DNA from: Paenibacillus pinihumi DSM 23905 = JCM 16419
Lineage (GTDB): Bacteria; Bacillota; Bacilli; Paenibacillales; Paenibacillaceae
Assembly (NCBI RefSeq): GCF_000422505.1
Contig: NZ_AULX01000018.1
Location: 124,001-188,000 of the forward strand
DNA: 64,000 nt
Reading direction: 5' to 3'
Shown: positions 51,284 to 60,197 of the stretch, piece by piece
How positions within the stretch are numbered: position 1 is the stretch's first letter
How the letters are laid out: each line of letters opens with the position of its first letter
Program-made: the position numbers and the translations under genes
The notes under the pieces: generated by a model
What the model saw: only the letters and a program-made list of their open reading frames with translations
Told to the model about the DNA's origin: nothing
The model's database searches: none

Positions 51284-52192
51284 ATGAAAACCATTACCGT
51301 TCAAGAGCTTGCAGACAGGTTTTCATTGGAAGTACTGGCAGGCTGCAATCACATGCACCGTACGATTGGAAAATCGCGTACTTACCGGCCGGGGCTTGAA
51401 TTTGTAGGCTACTTTGATTTTTTCCCGCAAGAGCATGTGCAGGTGCTTGGGAAGAAAGAGATTACTTACTTGCATAAACTGGATTTGGATGAAAGGAAGC
51501 AGCGGATCGGAAATATCGTAAAGTACCATCCTCCATGTTTTATTGTAACAGCCAATCAGGAAGGCCTTACCTATCTCACGAAGTATTGTGAGGAAGAGCA
51601 GATTCCGCTTCTGCGGACTGGGGCGACAACGACCGAATTCATGGGCAGACTGGATGCTTATCTGACGAAGACGCTGGCACCACAGATTGCGATTCACGGC
51701 GTATGTCTAAATGTGTCGGGGATTGGCATTATATTGCGTGGTAAATCCGGGGTAGGGAAGAGCGAGACTGCGCACACGCTGATCCGCCGCGGCCATCGTC
51801 TTGTTGCAGATGATATTGTGGTGCTGAAAAAGCTGAGTCCGCAGACGCTTTTGGGTACGCATGACGAGAATACCAAGGAACTGCTGGCACTGCGAAGCAT
51901 CGGACTGATTAATGTGTCCCGGCTCTACGGGCGCAAGGCTTTTCAGGAAGAGACGCGTATCGTGCTCGACATCGAGCTGACCAAGTGGCAGGAGAATGCG
52001 CTGAATAATGAGCTGGAACTGGAGCAGAAATATACAGAGTATATGGATGTCAAAATTCCGCATATTGAAATTCAGCTTCAGCCGGGGCGCGATGTCGCCG
52101 GATTGATTGAAGCTGCGGCAAACAGCTGGTATTTAAGGCAGCAGGGTTACAGCGCTGCAGAGGATTTTATGAAACGGCTGAAAATGGATTAA
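51284..52192 (+). CDS. hprK: HPr kinase/phosphorylase-like protein (divergent HprK)
   Basis: HprK phosphorylates Ser46 of HPr and controls carbon catabolite repression. This 302-residue protein has the N-terminal HprK domain and the kinase Walker A G153-K-S-G-V-G-K-S160, followed by RRGHRLVADD. The HprK signature is changed: LALRSIGLINVSRLYG replaces the usual LEVRGLGIINVMTLFG, and the canonical lgt neighbour is missing. A paralogue with altered regulation is therefore likely; Paenibacillus genomes often carry two copies by my recollection. RBS AGGAGG. Confidence 0.85.
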   Translation: MKTITVQELADRFSLEVLAGCNHMHRTIGKSRTYRPGLEFVGYFDFFPQEHVQVLGKKEITYLHKLDLDERKQRIGNIVKYHPPCFIVTANQEGLTYLTKYCEEEQIPLLRTGATTTEFMGRLDAYLTKTLAPQIAIHGVCLNVSGIGIILRGKSGVGKSETAHTLIRRGHRLVADDIVVLKKLSPQTLLGTHDENTKELLALRSIGLINVSRLYGRKAFQEETRIVLDIELTKWQENALNNELELEQKYTEYMDVKIPHIEIQLQPGRDVAGLIEAAANSWYLRQQGYSAAEDFMKRLKMD

Positions 52193-52316
52193 TTTTAAAA
52201 ATTGGTACTATTTCCAGAACGTTCGGGATACAATAAAATAACGGCTTCAAATGGCCCCTGCTTGTGAAAAAGGTTCAGGACTTGGCTGGGAGACCGCAGC
52301 ATAAGGAGGGATCGAT

Positions 52317-52502
52317 ATCTATTATTCGAAAAAAAATGTAGAGCCGACGCCCGAGGAACAAACTGCAATCTGGACATGCAGTAATGACAGCTGCAGCTGT
52401 TGGATGAGAAATGATTTTTCGTTCGACACAGAGCCTCTATGTCCCATCTGCAAATCGGAGATGAGCCAAGGGACTAAATTGCTGCCTGTATTAAAAAGCT
52501 GA
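52317..52502 (+). CDS. YdjO-like zinc-ribbon protein with a non-canonical ATC start
   Basis: A 61-residue protein of the cold-inducible YdjO family (zinc ribbon). The cysteines lie in IWTCSNDSCSCWMRND and LCPICKSEM, and the ending LLPVLKS is typical. The frame runs back to YYSKKNVEP and a TAA at 52302-52304; no ATG, GTG, TTG or CTG lies between that stop and residue 30. A perfect AAGGAGGG sits 6 bp before an ATC codon (52317), exactly where close relatives have ATG. Either AUC initiates, or the base is a mutation or sequencing error. Terminator at 52561. Confidence 0.65.
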   Translation: MYYSKKNVEPTPEEQTAIWTCSNDSCSCWMRNDFSFDTEPLCPICKSEMSQGTKLLPVLKS

Positions 52503-52561
52503 TTGATGAACCGGGACGGACAGTCCCGTGCTTCCATGAAAGCTGAAGCAATAGGATACAA

Positions 52562-52589
52562 AAAACGGTCCCTCAAGGGACCGTTTTTT
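52562..52589. terminator. Terminator after the YdjO-like gene
   Basis: AAAACGGTCCC, loop TCAA, GGGACCGTTTT, followed by T residues. It serves the YdjO-like gene and perhaps the convergent isomerase operon. Confidence 0.85.
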
Positions 52590-52651
52590 GTATCCGGGCT
52601 TAACTGTGCTGCACACCAGTTGCCTCGTGATTAGTTCTCACTGAAAGGAGA

Positions 52652-53512
52652 TCAGCCTTCTTGCAGCAGCCTTTTCATATATTGCACATAATTATTCAGC
52701 ATCGGGATGGAAGCGAATTGTCCGCTGAAATCCTCCAGACCCAGATACCCTTCGTAATGAACTGCACGCAAGTCCTCAACGATTTGTCTAAGCGGGACGA
52801 TCCCGTCGATTAATCCGACCCATTTGCTTCCCCAAATACTTTCACCTGCTGAACCCGGCTCATCTTGCTTGAACCAGCCTGCGTTCTTGATATGGACATG
52901 GGCCAGATAAGGGCCGAGCAGTTCCATTCCCATCCGGTAATTCTCGAAGCCTTCGTGCACCATATTGCCTGGATCGTATAGAACGCCGATCCAATCCGGG
53001 TCCAGCCCTTCAACCAGCCGGTAAGCGGCAGAGGCGCTTGGGGAGATGGTCACGTGGTGGGTCTCGATAACGCCCTTGACTCCATATTGCTTGCAGAGCG
53101 ACTCAGCTGCCTTCAAATATTCCCGTTCCTTCTGGAACAGGCTGTTAAAGCTCTCCGTCCGGTTGTAGCCGGGCACACCGAGACGAATGATGGATGCGCC
53201 GAGATAGCTTGCAGCCTGCAGCACCTTCTCTGTGGCCTCCAGATCGCCAGCCGTCAGGTAAGGGGTCACGCTGACATTCTCAAGCCCAGACGCTGCGGAA
53301 GCCTGCTTGAAGCGTGCCCAGCCGCTCTCATCCTCAAATGGGGAGAGCGAGCAGAGGTTGTTCCGCCAGAAGGAGGGAGATTCGTCCTTAGCTTCCTCGG
53401 GAATTTCCTTGAAGCGCCACTCAATGCCGTCCAACCCGGCTTCCTTGGCGGCAGCAGCAAGCTGCTCCGGGGTCAAATCCGGAGTTGCCACAGTAAATAC
53501 AGATAGCTTCAT
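52652..53512 (-). CDS. Sugar phosphate isomerase/epimerase (TIM-barrel, AP-endonuclease-2 fold)
   Basis: A 286-residue xylose-isomerase-like enzyme. LSVFTVATPDLTPEQLAAAA starts the barrel, and metal ligands are in VIETHHVTISPSASA, GVLYDPGNMVHEGFEN and HVHIKNAGWF; the last glutamate is in YEGYLGLEDFSG. It probably isomerises or epimerises a keto-sugar in the pathway formed with the two upstream oxidoreductases. RBS AGGAGG. Third gene of the minus-strand operon, 33 bp after the second. Confidence 0.9.
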   Translation of the reverse strand: MKLSVFTVATPDLTPEQLAAAAKEAGLDGIEWRFKEIPEEAKDESPSFWRNNLCSLSPFEDESGWARFKQASAASGLENVSVTPYLTAGDLEATEKVLQAASYLGASIIRLGVPGYNRTESFNSLFQKEREYLKAAESLCKQYGVKGVIETHHVTISPSASAAYRLVEGLDPDWIGVLYDPGNMVHEGFENYRMGMELLGPYLAHVHIKNAGWFKQDEPGSAGESIWGSKWVGLIDGIVPLRQIVEDLRAVHYEGYLGLEDFSGQFASIPMLNNYVQYMKRLLQEG

Positions 53513-53545
53513 GATTGTCCTCCTGTTCTGTTTTGCTTGGAAACG

Positions 53546-54619
53546 TTATTCCACACGAACCGCTTGCTGCTGGGCAAGCAGACACAGCTCTGCGGCCTTG
53601 AATATATGAGCCTGGGTCATGGCGCGTTCCGTTCTCTCCAGGCAGTCCAGAACCAGCTCCCCGAAGAAAGGGTAGCCGACCTTGCCTTCCAGCTCGATAT
53701 GCTGTTCGCCGTCCGCGTTAACAAGATACAGATGATTGCCCTGCTTGCTGCGCGCAATATCCACATACTTGCGCAATTCAATATATCCATTCGTGCCCAG
53801 CAGCAGCGTACGTCCATCTCCCCAGGTGGATAGCCCGGACGGAGTCAGCCAGTCGACACGAAAATATTGGGTAGCACCGTTGCCGCCGACCAGCGTCGCA
53901 TCGCCGAAATCCTCCAGCTCCGGGTATTTCTTGTTGTGGTAGTTGGCGACTTTGCTGCTCACTACGCGGGCGTCTGTATTGCCGGTGTAATAGAGGAACT
54001 GCTCAATCTGGTGACTCCCGATATCGCACAGGATACCCCCGTATTTCTCATGCCGGAAGAACCAGTCCGGCCTGGAGGGGGCATTGAGCCTGTGGGGACC
54101 AAGGCCGATTACTTGAACGACGCGGCCGATCGCACCCTCGGCGATGAGCTGTCCTGCAAATACAGCGCTCTCCACATGCAGCCGTTCGCTAAAATAAACG
54201 GTATATTTTCTTCCCGTCTCAGCGGCGGCGGCTTTCGCTTCTTCAAGCTGCTCCAGAGTCGTGAACGGTGTTTTGTCTGTGAAGTAGTCCTTGCCGTGGC
54301 GCATGACTTTGACGCCTAACGGTCCACGCTCGCAAGGGACCGCCGCGGCCGCGACAAGGCGGATGTCCGGGTCCTGCAAAATCTCCTGCTCGGACGAGAC
54401 GGCCGTAACCCCCGGATACTGGCGGCAAAATGCCGCCACCTTCTCCGGGTCCGGGTCGTATACGAACTTCAGCGTGGCTCCTGCTTCAATGAGGCCGTTG
54501 CACATCCCGTAGATGTGCCCATGTTCAAGGGCCATGGCCGCAAAGGTGAACTGTCCCGGCTCTACAACCGGGCGTGGCTTGCCCTTGGGGGCGTAATTCA
54601 TCCCATCCTGCTTGCTCAT
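53546..54619 (-). CDS. Gfo/Idh/MocA-family oxidoreductase
   Basis: NAD(P)-dependent dehydrogenase of 357 residues with a Rossmann N-terminus that is atypical in sequence (FAAMALEHGHIYGMCNGLIE, where the usual GxGxxG is lost), a lysine motif FTDKTPFTTLEQLEEAK and the C-terminal substrate domain with CDIGSHQIEQFLYYTG, equivalent to the GxHxxD catalytic region. Such enzymes oxidise or reduce inositol-like or sugar alcohols. Second gene of the operon, 18 bp after the first oxidoreductase. RBS AAGGAGGAAG. Confidence 0.9.
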   Translation of the reverse strand: MSKQDGMNYAPKGKPRPVVEPGQFTFAAMALEHGHIYGMCNGLIEAGATLKFVYDPDPEKVAAFCRQYPGVTAVSSEQEILQDPDIRLVAAAAVPCERGPLGVKVMRHGKDYFTDKTPFTTLEQLEEAKAAAAETGRKYTVYFSERLHVESAVFAGQLIAEGAIGRVVQVIGLGPHRLNAPSRPDWFFRHEKYGGILCDIGSHQIEQFLYYTGNTDARVVSSKVANYHNKKYPELEDFGDATLVGGNGATQYFRVDWLTPSGLSTWGDGRTLLLGTNGYIELRKYVDIARSKQGNHLYLVNADGEQHIELEGKVGYPFFGELVLDCLERTERAMTQAHIFKAAELCLLAQQQAVRVE

Positions 54620-54637
54620 TTCGAAGCTTCCTCCTTG

Positions 54638-55801
54638 CTAGTGTGTGCCTTTGACATTAAGTGTCTGGTATTCGTCTGTCTGCTTATTGGATTTGGAAGC
54701 GCGAATCTGCTCTTGCAGTTTCTCATAGAACAAATCTTCATTGATCGGGAGATCGACCCAGTCATCGGTCCAGGTAGAGAGCAGCATGGCATTGGACAAG
54801 GTCAGTCCGCGGATGCCTTCCTCGCCCGGCGCGAGCAGAGGCGTGCCTTTCAATATGGCATTGGTCCAGTCCTTGGTAATCCCCTTATGCTCTTCACCGT
54901 GTCCGTCGATCGGAATCTCGCATTTCCAGCATTCCGGCTGGCCGAAGCCGCCCGCAAAGCTGCGGTTGAATTCCGTCTCGGACACTCTTGTCCGCCAAAA
55001 AGTCATTTTTCCGTCTTCAATTACAATTTTGCCGCGGTCCCCGGACAGCTCAAAGCGGTTCGTGCCTGGAGCTTCAAAGGTGGAGGTAACGAACAGGCCG
55101 GAGGCACCGTTCTCATATTCCACATAAGCGGTCACATCATTCTCAACCTCGATATCCCGGTGCTTGCCGAAGGAGCAGAATGCCCGCACCCGCTTCGGCA
55201 TCATGCCGGTCGTCCACTGCCACAGATCCAGTTGGTGAGGGTCCTGATTGATCAGCACACCGCCGCCTTCTCCTGCCCAGGTAGCGCGCCAGCCGCCGGA
55301 ATTGTAATAGCTTTGGGTTCGGTACCAGTTCGTAATAATCCAGTTCGTGCGGCGGATTTCCCCGAGCTCGCCGGAGCTGATCAGGTCTTTGAGCTTCCGG
55401 TACAACGGATTGGTGCGCTGGTTGTACATAATTCCGAATACTTTGCCGCTGGCTGCGGCAGCTTCATTCATCAGTCTCACTTGCTTTGTATAGACACCGG
55501 CCGGCTTTTCAATCAGTACATGAAGTCCTGCCTGGAACGCTTCGATTGCCTGCTCCGGATGATTATAATGAGGAGTGCAAATAATGACGCCGTCTACGAG
55601 CCCGGAGCGGAGCAATTCGCCATAATCAGCAAAACGGGCCACATCGCTGCCAAGTTCTTCTTCGGCCCACTGAAGTTGTTCCGGTCTGGGATCTGAAACC
55701 GCTGTCAAAACTGCGCCTGATACTTCGCCTTTGATCAAATAGCGGGCGTGTCCGCTACCCATATTGCCGAGCCCGATAATTCCGATTCTGAGCTTGCTCA
55801 T
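54638..55801 (-). CDS. Gfo/Idh/MocA-family oxidoreductase, first gene of the operon
   Basis: NAD(P)-dependent dehydrogenase of 387 residues. The dinucleotide fold is classic: IGIIGLGNMGSGHARYL with GxGxxG, the lysine motif HVLIEKPAGV, and the C-terminal GGGVLINQDPHQLDLWQW as catalytic segment. The start is the ATG before SKLRIGI; AAAGGATG lies about 12 bp upstream, slightly long, and an in-frame ATG 15 bp earlier overlaps this site. The pair of oxidoreductases plus an isomerase is the common set for inositol or sugar-acid breakdown. The substrate is unknown. Confidence 0.92.
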   Translation of the reverse strand: MSKLRIGIIGLGNMGSGHARYLIKGEVSGAVLTAVSDPRPEQLQWAEEELGSDVARFADYGELLRSGLVDGVIICTPHYNHPEQAIEAFQAGLHVLIEKPAGVYTKQVRLMNEAAAASGKVFGIMYNQRTNPLYRKLKDLISSGELGEIRRTNWIITNWYRTQSYYNSGGWRATWAGEGGGVLINQDPHQLDLWQWTTGMMPKRVRAFCSFGKHRDIEVENDVTAYVEYENGASGLFVTSTFEAPGTNRFELSGDRGKIVIEDGKMTFWRTRVSETEFNRSFAGGFGQPECWKCEIPIDGHGEEHKGITKDWTNAILKGTPLLAPGEEGIRGLTLSNAMLLSTWTDDWVDLPINEDLFYEKLQEQIRASKSNKQTDEYQTLNVKGTH

Positions 55802-55943
55802 CGTTTGTATGCACATCCTTTGTCATATGATGACCCCATTGTAGCATGCGGCGGGGGCCTTCACTTTACCGGCATTGTCTGAACAAGGGGCTTCATTTAA
55901 CTGTGGTTGCCAAATGTTCGCGGCGGCTGGCCTGATAATATAA

Positions 55944-55989
55944 AAGAACCCTGGTCATCCGTATGTTTCATACGAATGACCAGGGTTCT
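55944..55989 (-). terminator. Terminator of the LytTR gene
   Basis: AGAACCCTGGTCAT (55944-55957) pairs with ATGACCAGGGTTCT (55976-55989) with a further CGTATG/CATACG inner stem. On the minus strand TTTTA follows. It isolates the LytTR gene from the dehydrogenase operon downstream. Confidence 0.85.
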
Positions 55990-56062
55990 CCCGGCTTCCA
56001 GGTTGTTTGGCTGCGGACACAGACGCGGCCCGCCATATGCGGCGAGCCATCCGTCTGTATTG

Positions 56063-56395
56063 CTACTGCTTGTGCTTGAGCAGTTCTCTGATCATGGCCT
56101 GTTTTCTTTTCGTGACCGGAATCGTCTTGCCGTCCCCAAGTTCAGAGCCGAAGTAGAGAAGATCATTCTCAATAGCGCTGATTTTTCCCAGATTCACATA
56201 GCAATCCGACTTCACTTGCACAAAGCAGGCTTTGGCAATCATAGATTTGAGCTGCTCCGCAGACATCCTCTTTTTAATATTGTAATTTCTGCCGTGGAAG
56301 CTGACCATGCCCAGTGAGCCGACTTTGAAAAAAAGAATGTCCGTCTCAACCTCAAAGTTTTCATACACGTTTTTGGTTTCCAACGCTACACTCAT
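56063..56395 (-). CDS. Stand-alone LytTR-domain protein
   Basis: A 110-residue protein made of a LytTR DNA-binding domain only (YENFEVETDILFFKVGSLG, ACFVQVKSDCYVNLGKISAI, KTIPVTKRKQAMIRELL). It lacks a receiver domain or membrane helices, so it is either a target-gene activator working without phosphorylation or a partner of another protein. The ATG before SVALETK has GGGGGAGC 9 bp upstream; the in-frame TTG three codons earlier is too close to that site. Terminator downstream. Related stand-alone LytTR proteins regulate competence or virulence traits in Firmicutes. Confidence 0.85.
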   Translation of the reverse strand: MSVALETKNVYENFEVETDILFFKVGSLGMVSFHGRNYNIKKRMSAEQLKSMIAKACFVQVKSDCYVNLGKISAIENDLLYFGSELGDGKTIPVTKRKQAMIRELLKHKQ

Positions 56396-56537
56396 CCTTT
56401 TCAAGCTCCCCCCATTAGAGATTCGCGACTTTTATGTTAGCGCTTACAAATTATATCATACACCAGCTTGGCTTGAAAAGCTCTTTTTCGAAAATTAACA
56501 TGCAGCCTGTTCGCATCCGGGTATTGTAAGATGGTAT

Positions 56538-56543
56538 TATAAT
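56538..56543 (+). promoter_or_regulatory. TATAAT -10 element before the PDZ-Lon gene
   Basis: TATAAT with the start site near 56550. The -35 is poor at 17 bp. Because transcription would begin near 56550, the GTG at 56550 cannot be the start codon, which supports GTG 56577. Confidence 0.45.
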
Positions 56544-56576
56544 TGAATAGTGAAACAGTGGGAACGGGGGATAACG

Positions 56577-58001
56577 GTGGCAAGATGGCAGCGTTGGTAT
56601 GGCTACGGAATGGCGGCAGCAATCCTGCTGTGCATAACGGGAGAATTGATCTGGATACCTGATGTATTCCATTGGGGAGGCATATACTGGCTTGATATGC
56701 TCAATTGGCTCGTCTTCTTGCTGCTCATTCCGCCGCTGTTATGGGCGGCAGGAGCTGCTGCGGGGCTGCGCTGGCAGCTTCAGCAGGAGAATGCGGCCGG
56801 AGGAGCAGAGCGTACACGCCGCAAATGGAGGAGAAGGACCGGCATCATCCGCAAAGGGGCGATTCTGATCCTTTCCACGGTTTGTATCCTGATCTTATTG
56901 TATATGGGCATCAGGCGGGAGCTGTCGGTCATGTTTCTGATTGTTTTGGCCGGGTTAATGATATTCGTATGGCTTGGAGCAGTCTGGGATGTTATGTGCT
57001 ATGAAATTCGCACGCGGGGAGCAAAATTCCCGTGGCGCGGGCTGACGCTATTCACAGTATCAGCGGCGCTGCTATGCGGTTTGTTCTGGCCGACTGCAGC
57101 TCTTGTGACCTATCCGGGGTTAACCATTAATATGAACCGTTATGTGCATGTGGAGGGCGGCCAGCCGAAAGGGGAAATTATGGGTCTGCTCGTCTTTGAC
57201 CGTCCGGCGTTTCCCGCCGATTACCTGTATGCGAAGCTGTTTCCGGGCTACCAATTCCGTCCGCTGGAGTCGCTAGGGATGTCGATAGGTGAATATGAGA
57301 GCCTCGTAAGGGACCTGAAGACAGAGGCTGATCAACTCGGCAGCGCCATCGCATTCCATGAAGCAGGTATAGGGAAAGGGATTGTGAAGAACGGGGCCAA
57401 GGTATTACTGGTCGACACTTCCGGTCCTGCTTCCGGCAAGCTCCATCCAGGGGATGTCATCATAAGTGTGAACGATTCTCCGGTAACCTCGATGGACGGG
57501 CTGAAAGAACAGATGGCAAAGGTAGTACCAGGGGAGGCTGTCAGGATCGTGATTTTGCGGGAGGAAGAGAAATTGCCGCTGCAGCTCTATACGATTCGGG
57601 ATGCGGATGATCCGCAAAAGGCAATCATGGGCATTCAGGCCATGGATAATCTTCATCTGGATCTGCCGCTGCAGGTCACCTTCAATGCTTATTTTGCCCA
57701 TGAGGGCGGGCCGTCGCACGGGGCTGCGCTTGCGCTGACGCTGATCGATCAGCTGACACCCGGAGGAATCACCAACGGGCATCGCGTAGCTGTGACGGGG
57801 ACAATTGAGGCTGACGGCGCCATTGGGCGCATCGGAGGCATTCAACAGAAGGCGTTCACCGCGGAGCGGGCTGGAGCGGATGTTTTCTTCGTTCCGGCCG
57901 GACAAGAGAATGATGCCCGCAAGGGGGCGCAGAAGCTCGAAATTGTCCCTGTGCGGACACTCGATGAAATAATCAGTTGGCTGCGTAAACGGACCGTATA
58001 A
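56577..58001 (+). CDS. Membrane PDZ-Lon-like serine protease
   Basis: A 474-residue membrane protease of the SepM/YlbL group. About five N-terminal membrane helices (to residue 185), a PDZ domain (GKLHPGDVIISVNDSPVTSM, residues about 280-350) and a C-terminal Lon-type proteolytic domain with the catalytic serine in EGGPSHGAALAL and the lysine in GGIQQKAFTAERAG. YlbL/SepM proteins have one helix; the extra helices here are unusual. Start at GTG 56577 with GGGGG 7 bp upstream. It probably cleaves an exported peptide or membrane protein outside the cell. Confidence 0.88.
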   Translation: MARWQRWYGYGMAAAILLCITGELIWIPDVFHWGGIYWLDMLNWLVFLLLIPPLLWAAGAAAGLRWQLQQENAAGGAERTRRKWRRRTGIIRKGAILILSTVCILILLYMGIRRELSVMFLIVLAGLMIFVWLGAVWDVMCYEIRTRGAKFPWRGLTLFTVSAALLCGLFWPTAALVTYPGLTINMNRYVHVEGGQPKGEIMGLLVFDRPAFPADYLYAKLFPGYQFRPLESLGMSIGEYESLVRDLKTEADQLGSAIAFHEAGIGKGIVKNGAKVLLVDTSGPASGKLHPGDVIISVNDSPVTSMDGLKEQMAKVVPGEAVRIVILREEEKLPLQLYTIRDADDPQKAIMGIQAMDNLHLDLPLQVTFNAYFAHEGGPSHGAALALTLIDQLTPGGITNGHRVAVTGTIEADGAIGRIGGIQQKAFTAERAGADVFFVPAGQENDARKGAQKLEIVPVRTLDEIISWLRKRTV

Positions 58002-58134
58002 AGTGAAACAGGATGTAAAAGCTGCGGCAATGCGGTTATTCCGTCTGTTAGTTAAAATGGAGGCGTTTCCCCGGCTTTGACTTTCAAATGTCCGGGCAGC
58101 ATAATTAATTTTATTTGAAACTTCGGATAACAGG

Positions 58135-58159
58135 CAGACGAATGAAGCGAATTCGTCTG
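58135..58159 (+). other. Hairpin in the leader of the LtaS-family gene
   Basis: CAGACGAAT (58135-58143) pairs with ATTCGTCTG (58151-58159), then TTT. It may end the protease transcript or shape the leader of the next gene, whose ATG is 26 bp further. Confidence 0.5.
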
Positions 58160-58184
58160 TTTCGCTGTGAAAGGGAGGAAGCTG

Positions 58185-60059
58185 ATGATGTCGCTGTCGA
58201 AGGCATTTCAGGGTTTACGGACGAAGCCGTTTGGATTTTTCACTGTATTGCTGCTTTTGAAGAGCTATCTGGCTTATGTGTCCATTTTCGGAACTGAATT
58301 ATCTCTGGCGCCTTTATTGACGGAGATTCCATTCATCTGGCTGATCTTTTGCCTGATTGAGTGGTTTGCTTCCAAAAGAAAGCTGTTCTATTACTTTCTG
58401 ACTAATCTTCTGGTGACAGTGATCTTTTTTGCAGCGATTATGTATTATCAATATTACGGGGTTATTGTAGACTATCATGCCCTGGAGCAGGTCAATCAGG
58501 TGACAGCTGTCAAGAACAGCGTATTTTCTTTGATTAAACCTTACTATTTGCTCATTTTTACTGATATTGTGGTTTTGGCCTTTTTCTATTTGAGAGGGAG
58601 AAAGAAACTGGAATGGAAGCTGCCTTCCTCGGGAAAAGAACGCAGAAGGTATGTGACCGCGCTGTTCGTTGTTTCGCTCGTAATGTGCTTTGTAAATATA
58701 TTTCCTAACCGCGCCAGCATGAACGAGCTGAAAAAGGCGGAGGAGATGGGCATTCTCAACTACGAGGCATATACGATCTTCTCTAAAAAGGATCAGGAAT
58801 GGACGCCGGCTGCGGATATTACCCAGGCTAAAATTGACGGCATCAAGCAGACCAGGCCGCTGCAGGAGCCCAAGCTTCAAGGCGCTGCCAAAGGGAAAAA
58901 TCTGATTATCATCCAGATGGAATCTTTCCAGAACTTCCTGGTCGGCCTCAAGCTTGACGGACAGGAAGTTACACCGAATCTCAACCGCCTGGTGAAGGAT
59001 AATTTTTACTTTTCCAATTTCTATCAGCAGGTGGGGCAGGGCAATACGTCTGATGCCGAGTTCGTCGTGAATACCTCCTTGTACATTCCGCAGCGCGGTG
59101 CAGCTACCGGCGTCTATGCCGGAAAGGAGCTGCCAAGTCTGCCGAAGCTGATGAAATCGCAAGGATATAATACGGCAACCTTCCATACGAATGTTGTGGA
59201 ATTCTGGAACCGCGGGGAGCTGTACAAGGCGCTCGGCTTCGACAATTATTATGATGCGAAATATTTTGGCGAAGAGGACACGGTCTTCTTCGGCGCCTCA
59301 GATGAAGTGTTGTACAGCAAGACGCTGGATAAGCTCAAGGAAATGGATCATCAGCCGGAACCGTTCTATGCCCACATCATTTCAATGACGGCCCACCATC
59401 CGTATACCATTCCTGCTGAAAAGTATAAGATGACGCTCCCTGAGCGTTATGAAGGGACTTTCGTCGGTGACTATATTCGTGCCCAGAACTATGCGGACTA
59501 CGCACTTGGAGAGTTCATCGGCAGCTTGAAGGAGAGCGGGGTATGGGATAACAGCATGATCGTTATCTATGGAGACCATCTTGGCCTCCCGATCTACTCA
59601 CTGGAGCGCAAGGACAAGGAATTGATGGCGGAAATTTACGGACACGAATACAGCTATACGGATATGATTAACATTCCGCTGGCGGTTATCGGCCCCGGAT
59701 TTACGCATCCGGAAGTGTTCGGGCAAATTGGCGGCCAGGTGGATGTGCTGCCTACAGTAGCCAACCTGCTCGGCATTTCGCTGGATGAGCAAATCCACTT
59801 TGGCCAGGATATTATTAATCAGCCCTATAACTTGCTGCCGCAGCGCTATTATTTGCCTTCCGGGTCCTTCGTCAGCGAAAAATCGCTGTTCATGCCGGGA
59901 AGCGGCTATGAGGATGGAACAGAGTATCCGCTCGCAGGCGATGGAGGACTTCATAGCGGCGAGGCGACAGAAGATGAGTATGAAAAAGCGCTGGAACTGC
60001 TTCACCTTTCCAACAGTTATGCCGCTCAGCTTCCTGACCGTGCCAAGGAGCCGCAATAA
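58185..60059 (+). CDS. Lipoteichoic acid synthase-family sulfatase
   Basis: A 624-residue membrane enzyme that transfers glycerol-phosphate in lipoteichoic acid synthesis. Five N-terminal helices (to about 185), then an extracellular sulfatase-fold domain with the nucleophile T288 in GQGNTSDAEFVV, a metal ligand E in IIIQMESFQNF, and WNRGELYKALGFDNYY and IYGDHLGLP holding other metal ligands. All key residues match LtaS. Bacillus has several paralogues (LtaS, YfnI, YqgS, YvgJ), so I do not name it. Start at ATG 58185 with GGGAGG upstream. Confidence 0.93.
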   Translation: MMSLSKAFQGLRTKPFGFFTVLLLLKSYLAYVSIFGTELSLAPLLTEIPFIWLIFCLIEWFASKRKLFYYFLTNLLVTVIFFAAIMYYQYYGVIVDYHALEQVNQVTAVKNSVFSLIKPYYLLIFTDIVVLAFFYLRGRKKLEWKLPSSGKERRRYVTALFVVSLVMCFVNIFPNRASMNELKKAEEMGILNYEAYTIFSKKDQEWTPAADITQAKIDGIKQTRPLQEPKLQGAAKGKNLIIIQMESFQNFLVGLKLDGQEVTPNLNRLVKDNFYFSNFYQQVGQGNTSDAEFVVNTSLYIPQRGAATGVYAGKELPSLPKLMKSQGYNTATFHTNVVEFWNRGELYKALGFDNYYDAKYFGEEDTVFFGASDEVLYSKTLDKLKEMDHQPEPFYAHIISMTAHHPYTIPAEKYKMTLPERYEGTFVGDYIRAQNYADYALGEFIGSLKESGVWDNSMIVIYGDHLGLPIYSLERKDKELMAEIYGHEYSYTDMINIPLAVIGPGFTHPEVFGQIGGQVDVLPTVANLLGISLDEQIHFGQDIINQPYNLLPQRYYLPSGSFVSEKSLFMPGSGYEDGTEYPLAGDGGLHSGEATEDEYEKALELLHLSNSYAAQLPDRAKEPQ

Positions 60060-60097
60060 CTGCGAAGGGGCATATGGATTCAGATATATGAAAATAA

Positions 60098-60150
60098 AGG
60101 CGTCCGCAAGCGCCGTCTCTGTCCAGAGGCGGATGCATGCGGATGCCTTA
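60098..60150. terminator. Imperfect bidirectional terminator
   Basis: GGCGTCCGC-GC-CCG-CTCTG pairs with AGAG-CGG-GC-GCGGATGCC with small mismatches. It sits between the LtaS-family gene and the convergent VanW gene. Confidence 0.55.
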
Positions 60151-60197
60151 TTTGTATGCTATGAGGCCAATGAAGCCCGGGATGCGAATTGATGCAA

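Noticed and set aside
54515-55696. A 393-codon plus-strand frame across the two Gfo/Idh/MocA genes
   Set aside because: Spans two real genes on the other strand and has no domain or ribosome site.
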